DNA of 16,479 nt from an uncultured Lachnospiraceae bacterium (GCA_910584115.1 CAJTYN010000007.1:1-16479), one strand, 5' to 3'. Counted from the stretch's first letter, positions 6,873 through 15,012 are shown. Numbers and translations are program-made. The notes: generated by a model from the letters alone, not told the origin.

Positions 6873-8687
6873 GTGTATAAGCAATCTACAGGCAGGATAG
6901 GCCTGTATCTGATGCTGGTCATCGTGCTGGTCGCCGGGTATCTGTTCCTGAGCCAGCAGATCGAGGACAGCGAGGGATATTCCAAGGCCCAGCTGGAGGA
7001 AGCGGTGGAGGCGGATCTCGTGCAGGGCGTGCGGATCTACCCGAATAAAGAATATCCCACCGGACGGATACGGGTGGACTTAAAAGACGGCAGCCAGAAG
7101 CATTTCTATGCGACGGATGTGACAGAGATCGAAGGGTTCCTGGAGGATCATGAAGTCGTGACAGACATTGCCGACGTGCCGCGGGAGAGCATCTTTGCGA
7201 GCGTCCTCCCGATCCTGATCACAGGCGGCCTGATGGTCTTCCTGTTTGTGTATATGAACAGGCAGATGGCCGGGAACGGATCTAATTCCAAGATGATGAA
7301 TTTCGGCAAGAGCCGTGCCCGGATGTCCACAGAGGCGGACAAGAAGATCAATTTCTCCTATGTGGCAGGGCTGCAGGAGGAAAAAGAGGATCTGGTGGAA
7401 GTGGTGGATTTTCTGAAAGATCCGGAGAAATTCACGAAGGTCGGCGCGCGGATACCAAAGGGCGTGCTGCTGGTGGGCCCTCCCGGGACAGGGAAGACCC
7501 TCCTGGGGAAAGCCGTGGCGGGGGAGGCCGGCGTGCCGTTCTTCTCCATCTCCGGATCGGACTTCGTGGAGATGTTCGTGGGTGTGGGCGCCTCCCGTGT
7601 CCGCGACCTGTTCGAGGAGGGCAAGAAAAACGCCCCCTGCATCATCTTCATCGATGAGATCGACGCGGTGGCCCGTCAGAGAGGGACCGGCATGGGCGGC
7701 GGCCACGACGAGCGCGAGCAGACCCTGAACCAGCTCCTGGTAGAGATGGACGGATTCGGCGTCAACGAGGGGATTATCGTCATGGCGGCCACCAACCGGG
7801 TGGATATCTTAGATCCCGCGATCCTGCGTCCCGGACGTTTTGACCGGAAAGTGGCCGTGGGCCGTCCGGACGTGAAGGGCAGGGAGGAGATCCTGAAGGT
7901 ACACGCGAAGGGCAAACCCCTGGGCGACGATGTGGATCTGAAACAGATCGCGCAGACGACAGCCGGATTTACAGGGGCGGATCTGGAGAACCTGTTAAAT
8001 GAGGCCGCGATCGTGACGGCAAAAGACGGCCGTTCCTATGTGACCCAGAAGGACATACAGAAGTCTTTCATTAAAGTGGGGATCGGAGCGGAGAAGAAGA
8101 GCAAGGTGATCTCCGAAGAGGAAAAGAGGATCACCGCGTACCATGAGGCCGGGCATGCGATCTTGTTCCATCTCCTGCCGGATGTGGGACCGGTGTACAC
8201 GGTGTCGATCATCCCCACCGGTATGGGTGCGGCGGGCTATACCATGCCCCTGCCGGAAAAAGACGAGATGTTCAACACCAGAGGCCGGATGCTGCAGGAT
8301 ATCACGGTGATGCTGGGCGGGCGGGTCGCCGAGGAGCTGATCTTCGACGACATCACCACAGGCGCCTCCAGCGATATCAAGCAGGCCACGCAGACGGCCA
8401 AAGCGATGGTGACAAAATATGGTATGTCCGAGAAGATCGGTGTGATCGCGTATGGAAATGAGGGAGATGAAGTCTTCATAGGAAGGGATCTGGCCCACAC
8501 GGCGAGAGGCTACAGCGAAGATGTGGCCAGCGCGATCGATGGGGAGATCAAACGCATCATCGATGAATGTCATGAAAAAGCCAGGCAGCTGATCCTTGAG
8601 CACAAGGATGTCCTGGAGCGTTGTGCCCAGCTGCTCTTAGAGAAGGAAAAGATCAATAGGGATGAGTTTGAAAGCTTATTTGTATAA
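6873..8687 (+). CDS. ftsH: ATP-dependent zinc metalloprotease FtsH
   Basis: 604 aa. A membrane-anchored AAA+ protease that degrades misfolded membrane proteins and regulators; in Bacillus it also affects sporulation. Seen: a first membrane segment (about 9-26), an extracytoplasmic domain (27-108), a second membrane segment (about 109-126), then the AAA+ domain with Walker A GPPGTGKT (202-209), Walker B IIFIDEID (257-264) and 'RPGRFDR', and the M41 peptidase domain with the zinc site HEAGH (424-428) and third ligand D501. All catalytic residues are present. The start is GTG at 6873, 8 nt after AAGGAGG (6858-6864) and 20 bp after hpt. No strong terminator directly follows; the nearest is at 8826-8853. 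Confidence 0.97.
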   Translation: MYKQSTGRIGLYLMLVIVLVAGYLFLSQQIEDSEGYSKAQLEEAVEADLVQGVRIYPNKEYPTGRIRVDLKDGSQKHFYATDVTEIEGFLEDHEVVTDIADVPRESIFASVLPILITGGLMVFLFVYMNRQMAGNGSNSKMMNFGKSRARMSTEADKKINFSYVAGLQEEKEDLVEVVDFLKDPEKFTKVGARIPKGVLLVGPPGTGKTLLGKAVAGEAGVPFFSISGSDFVEMFVGVGASRVRDLFEEGKKNAPCIIFIDEIDAVARQRGTGMGGGHDEREQTLNQLLVEMDGFGVNEGIIVMAATNRVDILDPAILRPGRFDRKVAVGRPDVKGREEILKVHAKGKPLGDDVDLKQIAQTTAGFTGADLENLLNEAAIVTAKDGRSYVTQKDIQKSFIKVGIGAEKKSKVISEEEKRITAYHEAGHAILFHLLPDVGPVYTVSIIPTGMGAAGYTMPLPEKDEMFNTRGRMLQDITVMLGGRVAEELIFDDITTGASSDIKQATQTAKAMVTKYGMSEKIGVIAYGNEGDEVFIGRDLAHTARGYSEDVASAIDGEIKRIIDECHEKARQLILEHKDVLERCAQLLLEKEKINRDEFESLFV

Positions 8688-8694
8688 TGTCCAT

Positions 8695-8723
8695 AAATTT
8701 CACATGCGGATCCTGTGAAGTTT
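8695..8723. promoter_or_regulatory. Palindrome in the ftsH-GH13 gap, possible regulator binding site
   Basis: The inverted repeat AAATTTCACA (8695-8704), 9 bp spacer, TGTGAAGTTT (8714-8723) has 10 bp arms with one mismatch; the inner TTCACA/TGTGAA is perfect. It begins 8 bp after the ftsH stop. No T-run follows, so it is a poor terminator. Its centre lies about 47 bp upstream of the -10-like TATAAT at 8753, a suitable place for an activator. I do not recognise the regulator. Confidence 0.4.
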
Positions 8724-8746
8724 GTGCAGACTTTTGAGGGGGATCA

Positions 8747-8758
8747 TGCTATTATAAT
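8747..8758 (+). promoter_or_regulatory. Probable -10 region of the GH13-VWA-AAA operon
   Basis: The stretch TGCTATTATAAT contains a perfect TATAAT (8753-8758) and an overlapping extended -10 (TGC + TATTAT, 8747-8755). No good -35 is present at 16-18 bp, which would fit an activator-dependent or extended -10 promoter. Transcripts would begin near 8765 and carry a leader of about 117 nt containing an intrinsic terminator. Confidence 0.45.
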
Positions 8759-8825
8759 ACTCGTAAACCCCCATACATTATATAGTTTTTGCTACACCCC
8801 ATAAGAGAGAAATACCTTCTCCGAA

Positions 8826-8853
8826 AGAGGCAGCCGGACGGCTGTCTCTTTTT
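8826..8853 (+). terminator. Intrinsic terminator 28 bp upstream of the GH13 gene
   Basis: Arms AGAGGCAGCC (8826-8835) and GGCTGTCTCT (8840-8849), a 10 bp stem with one G-T wobble and a GGAC loop, are followed by a run of five Ts (8849-8853). It would end ftsH transcripts, but it also lies downstream of the only visible -10 element and directly before the GH13 ribosome site, so it may work as an attenuator for that operon. Confidence 0.8.
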
Positions 8854-8881
8854 ATCTTTATTTAAGGAAAGAGAATAAAAT

Positions 8882-11008
8882 ATGTATCAATATCATGAAT
8901 ACAGCAGACAGAAGAAGAGAAGACAGGAATACATCCTCCAGATGATGCCCATATTCAGCAAAGACGCGCTCTTTAGCGACAGTACGGAGAATTACCGGAT
9001 CCCCATGGAACCGGAGCCGGGCGAGCGGGTGACGATCCGTTTTCGGACCCTCCGGAACAATGTGGATGAGGTCTATCTGGTGGTGCAGGGGTTCAGGATC
9101 CCGATGCATGTGGCAAAGCGTGAGGGCGGGTTTGATTACTATGCGACGGAGCTGATGGTCGGCAAGGAGACGATGGAGTATTTCTTTGAGATCGTGGCGG
9201 GCCAGATCCGCTGTTATTACTACAGAAACGGCGCGTTCGCGGAGCAGCAGGAGGAGCATCTCTTTCGGATCGTGCCGGGTTTTCGGACGCCTGGATGGGC
9301 AAAAGGAGCCGTCATGTATCAGATCTATGTGGATCGTTTTTTCAACGGGGACCCCTCCAATGACGTGCTGACCGGCGAGTATTTCTACATCGGGGATACC
9401 AGCGTCCGTGTGGAAGACTGGGATAAACCTCCGGCAGCCATGGGCGTGCGGGAATTTTACGGCGGCGATCTAAAGGGCGTGATGGAGAAGCTGGATTATC
9501 TGCAGGACCTGGGCGTGGAGGTGTTGTATCTGAACCCGATCTTCGTATCGCCCAGCAATCACAAGTATGACATCCAGGATTATGACCATGTGGATCCCCA
9601 TCTCGGCGTGATCGTCAAGGATGAAGGGGAACTCCTGCAGCCGGGGGATACGGATAATAAGCATGCCACCCGCTATGTGTGCAGGGTCACGGATAAGGTC
9701 AACCTGGAAGCCAGCGACCGTCTCTTCATACGGCTGGTGGAGGAGATCCACAGGCGGGGGATGCGCGTGATCTTAGACGGTGTCTTCAATCACTGCGGTT
9801 CTTTTAATAAATGGATGGACCGGGAGTGCATCTACGAGGATCAGGAGGGCTATGAAATGGGGGCTTATGTCTCCGAGGACAGTCCTTACCGCAGTTTTTT
9901 CCATTTCGAGGACAGCTATCAATGGCCTTACAACGACAGCTACGACGGCTGGTGGGGCCACGATACCCTGCCGAAACTGAATTACGAGCAGTCGCCCCAG
10001 CTCTACCAGTATATCCTGGATATCGCGAAGAAATGGGTCTCCCCGCCTTTTAACGCGGACGGCTGGCGGCTGGACGTGGCGGCGGACTTAGGCCACAGCA
10101 ACGCCTTCAATCATCAGTTCTGGAAAGATTTCCGCAAGGCTGTCAAGGAGGCGAACCCGGATGCGCTGATCTTAGCGGAGCATTACGGGAATGCACAGGG
10201 CTGGCTGCAGGGGGATGAGTGGGACAGCATCATGAACTACGATGCCTTCATGGAACCGGTGACCTGGTTTCTGACCGGGATGGAGAAGCACAGCGACGAG
10301 TTCCGGGAGGATCTGTACGGGAACGGGGCGTATTTCTTCGAGGCCATGGACCACCATATGCTGGCGTTCCTCATGCCGTCTCAGATGACGGCTATGAATG
10401 AACTGTCCAACCACGACCATTCCCGGTTCCTCACCAGGACCAACCACAAAGTGGGCCGTCTGGTGCATCTGGGCAGTGAGGCGGCCCAGGAGGGGATCTG
10501 CGTGCCTGTGATGCGGGAAGCGGTGGTGATCCAGATGACCTGGCCCGGCGCACCTACGATCTATTACGGGGATGAGGCGGGAGTCTGCGGATTCACCGAT
10601 CCGGACAGCCGCAGGACATATCCCTGGGGGCGGGAGGATCAGGAGCTGATCCGTTTTCATAAAGAGCTGATCGCGCTGCATAAGCGGTACAGAGTCTTTG
10701 TCTCCGGATCGATCAAGTTCCTGTGCAGCCAGTACCAGGGGATCGCGTACGGACGTTTTTCGGATCAGGAACGGGCGGTGGTGGCGGTGAACAACAGTCC
10801 GGAAAAGGCTGAGATGGAGATCCCCGTGTGGCAGGTGGGCGTCAGCCGGTTCCGCGACGTAACACTCAAAAGGCTCATCCTCACCCATCGGGACGGATAC
10901 ACCCAGGAGCCGGCCGTGGAGATCGCAAAAGGAGGCTATCTGGATCTCCAGCTCCCGCCCCTGTCGGCGGTCGTGCTCTACCATGACGACCGGGATGATA
11001 AAGTGTGA
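8882..11008 (+). CDS. GH13 alpha-glucan hydrolase (alpha-amylase / cyclomaltodextrinase-like), intracellular
   Basis: 708 aa. The GH13 motifs are complete: region I DGVFNH (299-304), region II GWRLD with nucleophile D398, region III with acid/base E433 in 'LAEHYG', and region IV NHD with D512. An N-terminal beta-rich domain (about 35-140) precedes the barrel ('GAVMYQIYVDRFFNGDPSND', about 144-163) and a C-terminal beta domain ends the protein ('LPPLSAVVLY'). There is no signal peptide or membrane segment, so it should act in the cytosol on imported maltodextrins, cyclodextrins or stored glycogen; the exact substrate cannot be read. It is longer than neopullulanase-type enzymes (about 585 aa), partly because of an insertion near residues 243-276. 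The ribosome site AAGGAAAGAG ends 9 nt before ATG 8882. Its stop overlaps the next start. Confidence 0.92.
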   Translation: MYQYHEYSRQKKRRQEYILQMMPIFSKDALFSDSTENYRIPMEPEPGERVTIRFRTLRNNVDEVYLVVQGFRIPMHVAKREGGFDYYATELMVGKETMEYFFEIVAGQIRCYYYRNGAFAEQQEEHLFRIVPGFRTPGWAKGAVMYQIYVDRFFNGDPSNDVLTGEYFYIGDTSVRVEDWDKPPAAMGVREFYGGDLKGVMEKLDYLQDLGVEVLYLNPIFVSPSNHKYDIQDYDHVDPHLGVIVKDEGELLQPGDTDNKHATRYVCRVTDKVNLEASDRLFIRLVEEIHRRGMRVILDGVFNHCGSFNKWMDRECIYEDQEGYEMGAYVSEDSPYRSFFHFEDSYQWPYNDSYDGWWGHDTLPKLNYEQSPQLYQYILDIAKKWVSPPFNADGWRLDVAADLGHSNAFNHQFWKDFRKAVKEANPDALILAEHYGNAQGWLQGDEWDSIMNYDAFMEPVTWFLTGMEKHSDEFREDLYGNGAYFFEAMDHHMLAFLMPSQMTAMNELSNHDHSRFLTRTNHKVGRLVHLGSEAAQEGICVPVMREAVVIQMTWPGAPTIYYGDEAGVCGFTDPDSRRTYPWGREDQELIRFHKELIALHKRYRVFVSGSIKFLCSQYQGIAYGRFSDQERAVVAVNNSPEKAEMEIPVWQVGVSRFRDVTLKRLILTHRDGYTQEPAVEIAKGGYLDLQLPPLSAVVLYHDDRDDKV

Positions 11009-12750
11009 TGGACAGAGAAGAGAGATTCAGTACATCCCTCCAGCCGGCGCTGAAGCTGGACATCGCCCTGGAGAGGCTCCTGGATAAAAAGGAGGGCGCC
11101 CAGGAGCTGACGCCTGAGTGGGAGGAGACGTATCGGGGCTATCTCGCACAGCGGGCGTATCCGGCGCTGCTGCGTCTGATCCAATGGGGAGACGCCCGGC
11201 GTCTGCGGCGTTTTCTGAAGATGGGTCTGGCGGATCCGGGACAGTGCCGTCAGGCCCTGGAACAGGCGGGGGCACAGAAGACGGAGATACGGCTGCTATT
11301 GATGGGGATCCCCGAGCCGCCGGAAGATCCAGGACTCTCCCCAAAAGATCCGCTGACAAAAGAGAGCGCGGCGCTCCAGGCATGGGCGCTGACGGGTGAG
11401 AGCCTCGCCCAGGAGATCCCTTATCTGTATCTTTTTTTCGCGGATCTGGAGGCGGAGCCGGCATCTGTATCAGGATCCATATCAGATGCAGGTCCGAGAG
11501 CCAGCGGCACGGACGGGCTGCGCATCTTCCTCCATGTGGATCAGGTCCTGGGGTATTTCCGGGAGGGGCTTTTAAAGGAACTGTATCTGCATATCATGAT
11601 CCATATCTTATACGGGCATCTGCTGCCTGATCCGCGATATCCCCGGGCATTGTGGGAGCTGGCCTGCGACGTGGCGGCCTGGCATCTGCGGGAGCGTGCG
11701 TTCGGCCTGCCGTTGTCCGTAAACAGCGTCAGAGAGGAGACGGCCAGACTGCGGGGGATCTTTCCGGATCGGCTGCCGCAGGAGGATCCCGGAGCGGTCT
11801 GCGGGTATCTGCGGGAGCATCCCGAGGCGCGGTCTGCGGCCGCGTGCATATTAAAGGCACTGCCCGGGGATTCCCACGATCATTGGTACCAGCGGGAGGC
11901 TCATCCGGCCCGGGCAGCCGGGGACGCGCAGGGTCCGGGCGGTGGTCCGGGAGCCGGGGATCCTGGCCGGGCGGAGTATCTGCGGCGGCTGGAGAGAAAG
12001 TTCGCGCAGGCGAGAGCCATCCGGGCGAAAGCAGAAGAAGACGGCAGGTTGAAGATCCCCAGGGTCCGTCGTTTCGGGCTTGCGCCGGGCAGCCGCAGGG
12101 AACGGCTGGAACTGCAGAAACAGCAGCGGTACGATCTTAGGCGGTATCTGCGGCGGTTTGCCTTTGTGCGGGAGGAACTGCAGACGGATGAGGAGAGTTT
12201 TGACTATATCTATTACACTCTGGGGCTGGCGCGCTACGGCAATATGCCGCTGATCGAGCCGCTGGAGTACATGGAGGCCCAGCGGGTGGAGGAACTGGTG
12301 ATCGCGGTCGACACGTCCGGCTCCTGCTCGCTGGCACTCGTGCGCCGATTCCTGGAAGTGACCCGGGACATGCTCACCCGGAGGGAAGATTTTTTCCGCA
12401 GGATGAACGTGCATATCATCCAGTGCGATCTTATGATCCAGCAGCATCAGGTGATCGCCAGCGTGGAAGACTGGAAACGGTATGAAAAGGAGCTGACGAT
12501 CGAGGGCCGGGGCGGGACGGATTTCACACCCGTCTTCCGTTTCGTGGAGCGGCTGCGCCGGGAGGGCACCCTGAAAAAACTCAAGGGCCTGTTGTATTTT
12601 ACAGACGGCGACGGGATCTACCCCAGGCAGCCCACAGATTACGAGACGGCGTTCGTATTTGCGGACCGGGCGTGCCTGAACGGGGAGCAGGCCGGTCTGG
12701 TGCCGGGCTGGGCGGTGAAGCTGTGCATGGAAGGCGCAGAGGAAGGATAG
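11008..12750 (+). CDS. VWA-domain protein with degenerate metallopeptidase-like N-terminal domain (DUF2201-like)
   Basis: 580 aa from ATG 11008, which overlaps the GH13 stop by one base (TGATG), a typical coupling; GTG 11005 adds one residue. The C-terminal half is a VWA domain with a complete MIDAS site: DTSGS (D435, S437, S439), T504 in GRGGTDF and D533 in FTDGDG. The N-terminal half resembles the predicted metallopeptidase domain that often precedes such VWA domains: an HIMIH helix (H195, H199, then H204) and 'LWELACDVAAW' with D221. The catalytic Glu of HExxH is Ile196, so proteolysis is doubtful although metal binding is possible. A Gly/Pro-rich linker (about 305-325) joins the parts. 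No signal peptide. With the next gene it forms an AAA+/VWA pair as in RavA-ViaA or MoxR systems; target unknown. Confidence 0.8.
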   Translation: MDREERFSTSLQPALKLDIALERLLDKKEGAQELTPEWEETYRGYLAQRAYPALLRLIQWGDARRLRRFLKMGLADPGQCRQALEQAGAQKTEIRLLLMGIPEPPEDPGLSPKDPLTKESAALQAWALTGESLAQEIPYLYLFFADLEAEPASVSGSISDAGPRASGTDGLRIFLHVDQVLGYFREGLLKELYLHIMIHILYGHLLPDPRYPRALWELACDVAAWHLRERAFGLPLSVNSVREETARLRGIFPDRLPQEDPGAVCGYLREHPEARSAAACILKALPGDSHDHWYQREAHPARAAGDAQGPGGGPGAGDPGRAEYLRRLERKFAQARAIRAKAEEDGRLKIPRVRRFGLAPGSRRERLELQKQQRYDLRRYLRRFAFVREELQTDEESFDYIYYTLGLARYGNMPLIEPLEYMEAQRVEELVIAVDTSGSCSLALVRRFLEVTRDMLTRREDFFRRMNVHIIQCDLMIQQHQVIASVEDWKRYEKELTIEGRGGTDFTPVFRFVERLRREGTLKKLKGLLYFTDGDGIYPRQPTDYETAFVFADRACLNGEQAGLVPGWAVKLCMEGAEEG

Positions 12751-12765
12751 AAGAGAGACAGGAAG

Positions 12766-14256
12766 ATGGATATCCAGGAAGCAAAAGAAGAGATCAAACG
12801 GACGTTGCGGGCGTATACTAAGAAGGATCGGGAGAGCGGGCGATACCAGATCCCTGTGGAAAAACAGCGGCCCATCCTGCTGATCGGACCGCCGGGCATC
12901 GGGAAGACGGCGATCATGGCCCAGATCGCGCGGGAGGAGAAAGTGGGGCTGGTGTCCTATACCATGACCCATCACACCAGGCAGAGCGCCATCGGCCTAC
13001 CCGTCCTGCGGGAAAGAGAATACGGCGGGAAGCTCTTTTCCGTGACGGAGTATACGATGAGCGAGATCGTGGCTTCTATCTATGATGTGATGGAGCAGAC
13101 CGGGCAGGAGACGGGGATCTTATTCATCGACGAGATCAACTGCGTCTCGGAGACGCTGGCGCCTGTCATGCTGCAGCTTCTGCAGAATAAGACCTTCGGG
13201 AGCCATCCGATCCCCGGCGGCTGGCTGATCGTGGGGGCGGGGAATCCCCCGGAGTACAATAAATCCGTCCGGGAGATGGATGTGGTCACCCTGGACCGGG
13301 TAAAATATATGGACGTGGAGGCGGACCTTGGGATCTGGCGCGGCTATGCGGCGGCAGGCGGGGTGCATCCATGCATCCGGACGTTTCTGACCGTGTATCC
13401 CCAGTCTTTTTATCACATCGGGCAGGAGAAGCAGGAGAGATCCTTCGTCACGGCCAGGGGATGGGAGGACCTCTCCTGTATCCTCTGCGCCTATGAGGAG
13501 ATGGGGGAGGCGGTCGCGGAGCATCTCATCTTCCAGTATCTGCACAGTACGGCTATCGCCCGGGAATTTTTCCTGTTCTATGAGCTGTTCCATCATTATG
13601 AGCAGGAATACCGGCGGGATTATCCGGCGGCATCTTTAGAGAACATCGAGCGGATCCGCACGGCGGGCGCCGGGGAATGTATGGCGGTGGCTGCGCTGCT
13701 GGCGGCCCAGGCGGCGGAGATGGCGGGGGCATGGGACGCGCACAGGAGCCTGACGGACTATATCGCCAGAGAGACGAAAGACCATCAGACGGGCAAAAGA
13801 CCCAGCCAGCCCCAGGACATCCGGGAGGCGATCAGCCAGCGGAAAAAGGCGCTGGAGGTCAAGAAGGAATACGATCTGATCACTCTGGAAGAAGAACTGA
13901 TCGAAGGGGAGTTCCTGCGTTTCCTGGAGGAGTGGGGACAGAAAGTGGAGATGGAGAACGGACAGAGGGATCTTCAGGGGAGCGTCCAGATCTTGAGAGG
14001 ATGCCTCTCCCAGCGTGAGCGAAAGGAAGAGGCGCTGGCGAAGGAGACGGCCGCATGTATCCGGGAGGCGTATGAACTGCTGGAGCCTGCGCCCGTGGGG
14101 GCGGCCAGACAGTATCTCACGGCGTCTCTCGCGGGGGATGGAGCCTGCAGCCGTTTTCTGACGGAACATCCTCTGGAGGTGTTCGCGCAGCAGGGCCAGG
14201 AGATGTTTGTCAGCCAAAAGGAGGAAGAACTGAGGCAAAAGACCCGTGATCTATAA
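12766..14256 (+). CDS. MoxR-like AAA+ ATPase
   Basis: 496 aa. Seen: Walker A GPPGIGKT (41-48), Walker B LFIDEIN (119-125), and sensor-1 N160 in 'GAGNPPEYN', in which the NPPEYN run is typical of MoxR-type ATPases working with VWA partners. The AAA+ core covers about residues 5-270. The rest is helical, with a Lys/Glu-rich coiled-coil-like stretch (about 355-430) that may contact the partner. Cytosolic, no membrane segment. It starts 15 bp after the VWA gene, with a short ACAGGA ribosome site just upstream of ATG 12766. The order VWA then ATPase is the reverse of many MoxR operons. Likely role: ATP-driven remodelling or metal/cofactor insertion for a client protein; the linked GH13 enzyme is a candidate client by context only. 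Confidence 0.87.
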   Translation: MDIQEAKEEIKRTLRAYTKKDRESGRYQIPVEKQRPILLIGPPGIGKTAIMAQIAREEKVGLVSYTMTHHTRQSAIGLPVLREREYGGKLFSVTEYTMSEIVASIYDVMEQTGQETGILFIDEINCVSETLAPVMLQLLQNKTFGSHPIPGGWLIVGAGNPPEYNKSVREMDVVTLDRVKYMDVEADLGIWRGYAAAGGVHPCIRTFLTVYPQSFYHIGQEKQERSFVTARGWEDLSCILCAYEEMGEAVAEHLIFQYLHSTAIAREFFLFYELFHHYEQEYRRDYPAASLENIERIRTAGAGECMAVAALLAAQAAEMAGAWDAHRSLTDYIARETKDHQTGKRPSQPQDIREAISQRKKALEVKKEYDLITLEEELIEGEFLRFLEEWGQKVEMENGQRDLQGSVQILRGCLSQRERKEEALAKETAACIREAYELLEPAPVGAARQYLTASLAGDGACSRFLTEHPLEVFAQQGQEMFVSQKEEELRQKTRDL

Positions 14257-14261
14257 AGGTT

Positions 14262-14291
14262 TTGACAAGGCACTAGGATCTGTGATATAAT
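14262..14291 (+). promoter_or_regulatory. Sigma-A promoter of the amino acid ABC transporter operon
   Basis: Perfect TTGACA (14262-14267), 18 bp spacer, perfect TATAAT (14286-14291). It starts only 5 bp after the stop of the AAA+ gene, and no terminator separates the two units. Initiation near 14298 leaves a leader of about 55 nt before the TTG start at 14353. Confidence 0.82.
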
Positions 14292-14310
14292 CCTATCAAA
14301 ATAGTAGGAT
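14274..14310. promoter_or_regulatory. Operator-like half-sites over the ABC transporter promoter
   Basis: Three copies of the same hexamer alternate in direction: TAGGAT (14274-14279), ATCCTA (14290-14295), TAGGAT (14305-14310), with start-to-start steps of 16 and 15 bp. They cover the spacer, the -10 and the transcription start. The last pair extends to 9 bp arms with 7 of 9 paired (14290-14298 and 14302-14310). Such placement fits a repressor that blocks polymerase, for example one sensing an amino acid or sulfur status. I do not recognise the specific regulator. Confidence 0.5.
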
Positions 14311-14352
14311 ATCGTCATGGTATAGACTGTCCTTATGAAAGGATGTGAGGAT

Positions 14353-15012
14353 TTGGATACGGGATTTATGGGAGAGTACGCCCACCTATATGTGGAGGCG
14401 GCGAAGCTGACCCTGACCCTGGGCGTGATAGGGATCATATTTTCCTTAGGGATTGGGCTGGCTTGTTCATTGATCCAATATTATAAGATACCGTTCTTAA
14501 AGCGGATCGTCTCGGTCTACATAGAGTTGTCCAGGAATACTCCGCTGCTGGTGCAGCTGTTTTTTCTGTATTTCGGCCTGCCGAAGATCGGGGTCATGAT
14601 CAGCTCGGAGGGTTGCGCGATCATCGGCCTGAGTTTTCTCGGGGGGAGTTATATGGCGGAGGCATTCAGGAGCGGCCTGGAGGCCATCGAGGAGAGCCAG
14701 ATGGAGTCGGGGCTGGCCATCGGCCTGAGCCACAGTCAGGTGATGCGGTATGTGATCTTTCCACAGGCGCTGTCCATCTCGGTCCCGGCGCTCTGCGCCA
14801 ACGTGATCTTCCTCATCAAGGAGACGTCCGTATTCAGCGCGGTGGCGCTGGCGGATCTTATGTATGTGGCAAAAGACCTGATCGGGCTTTATTATCAGAC
14901 AGATGAGGCGCTCCTGATGCTGGTGATCGCCTATCTGATCTTGCTGCTGCCCATCTCTTTAGCGGCGGCGTGGCTGGAAAGGAGGCTCCGCTATGCAGGA
15001 TTTGGGAATTAG
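14353..15012 (+). CDS. Polar amino acid ABC transporter permease (His/Glu/Gln family), first subunit
   Basis: 219 aa from TTG 14353. It is a membrane subunit of an amino acid importer of the HisM/GlnP type. Seen: a first long hydrophobic segment about 16-40, the family motif 'ELSRNTPLLVQLFFLYFGLP' (about 58-77), the cytoplasmic EAA loop starting E103 ('EAFRSGLEAIEESQMESG') that docks to the ATPase, and three further hydrophobic stretches. Start choice: TTG 14353 has AAAGGA about 9 nt upstream and gives the family-like N-terminus MDTGFMGEY. ATG 14335 adds six residues but has no ribosome site. The 3' end overlaps the second permease by 20 bp. Substrate cannot be told from sequence. Confidence 0.9.
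   Translation: MDTGFMGEYAHLYVEAAKLTLTLGVIGIIFSLGIGLACSLIQYYKIPFLKRIVSVYIELSRNTPLLVQLFFLYFGLPKIGVMISSEGCAIIGLSFLGGSYMAEAFRSGLEAIEESQMESGLAIGLSHSQVMRYVIFPQALSISVPALCANVIFLIKETSVFSAVALADLMYVAKDLIGLYYQTDEALLMLVIAYLILLLPISLAAAWLERRLRYAGFGN

Noticed and set aside
8680..8688. TATAAT-like string at the very end of ftsH
   Set aside because: It is formed by the last Val codon and the stop codon, with no -35 at a suitable distance.
11851..12975. Long minus-strand open frame (374 codons) opposite the VWA and AAA+ genes
   Set aside because: It spans two clear genes on the other strand, has no recognisable domain and no start signals; an antisense shadow.
14261..14269. 0A-box-like sequence (TTGTCAAA on the bottom strand) at the ABC transporter promoter; a similar one at 1437
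   Set aside because: It arises from the -35 TTGACA itself. Here there is no second box, and spacers are normal (18 and 17 bp), unlike the spoIIE promoter.
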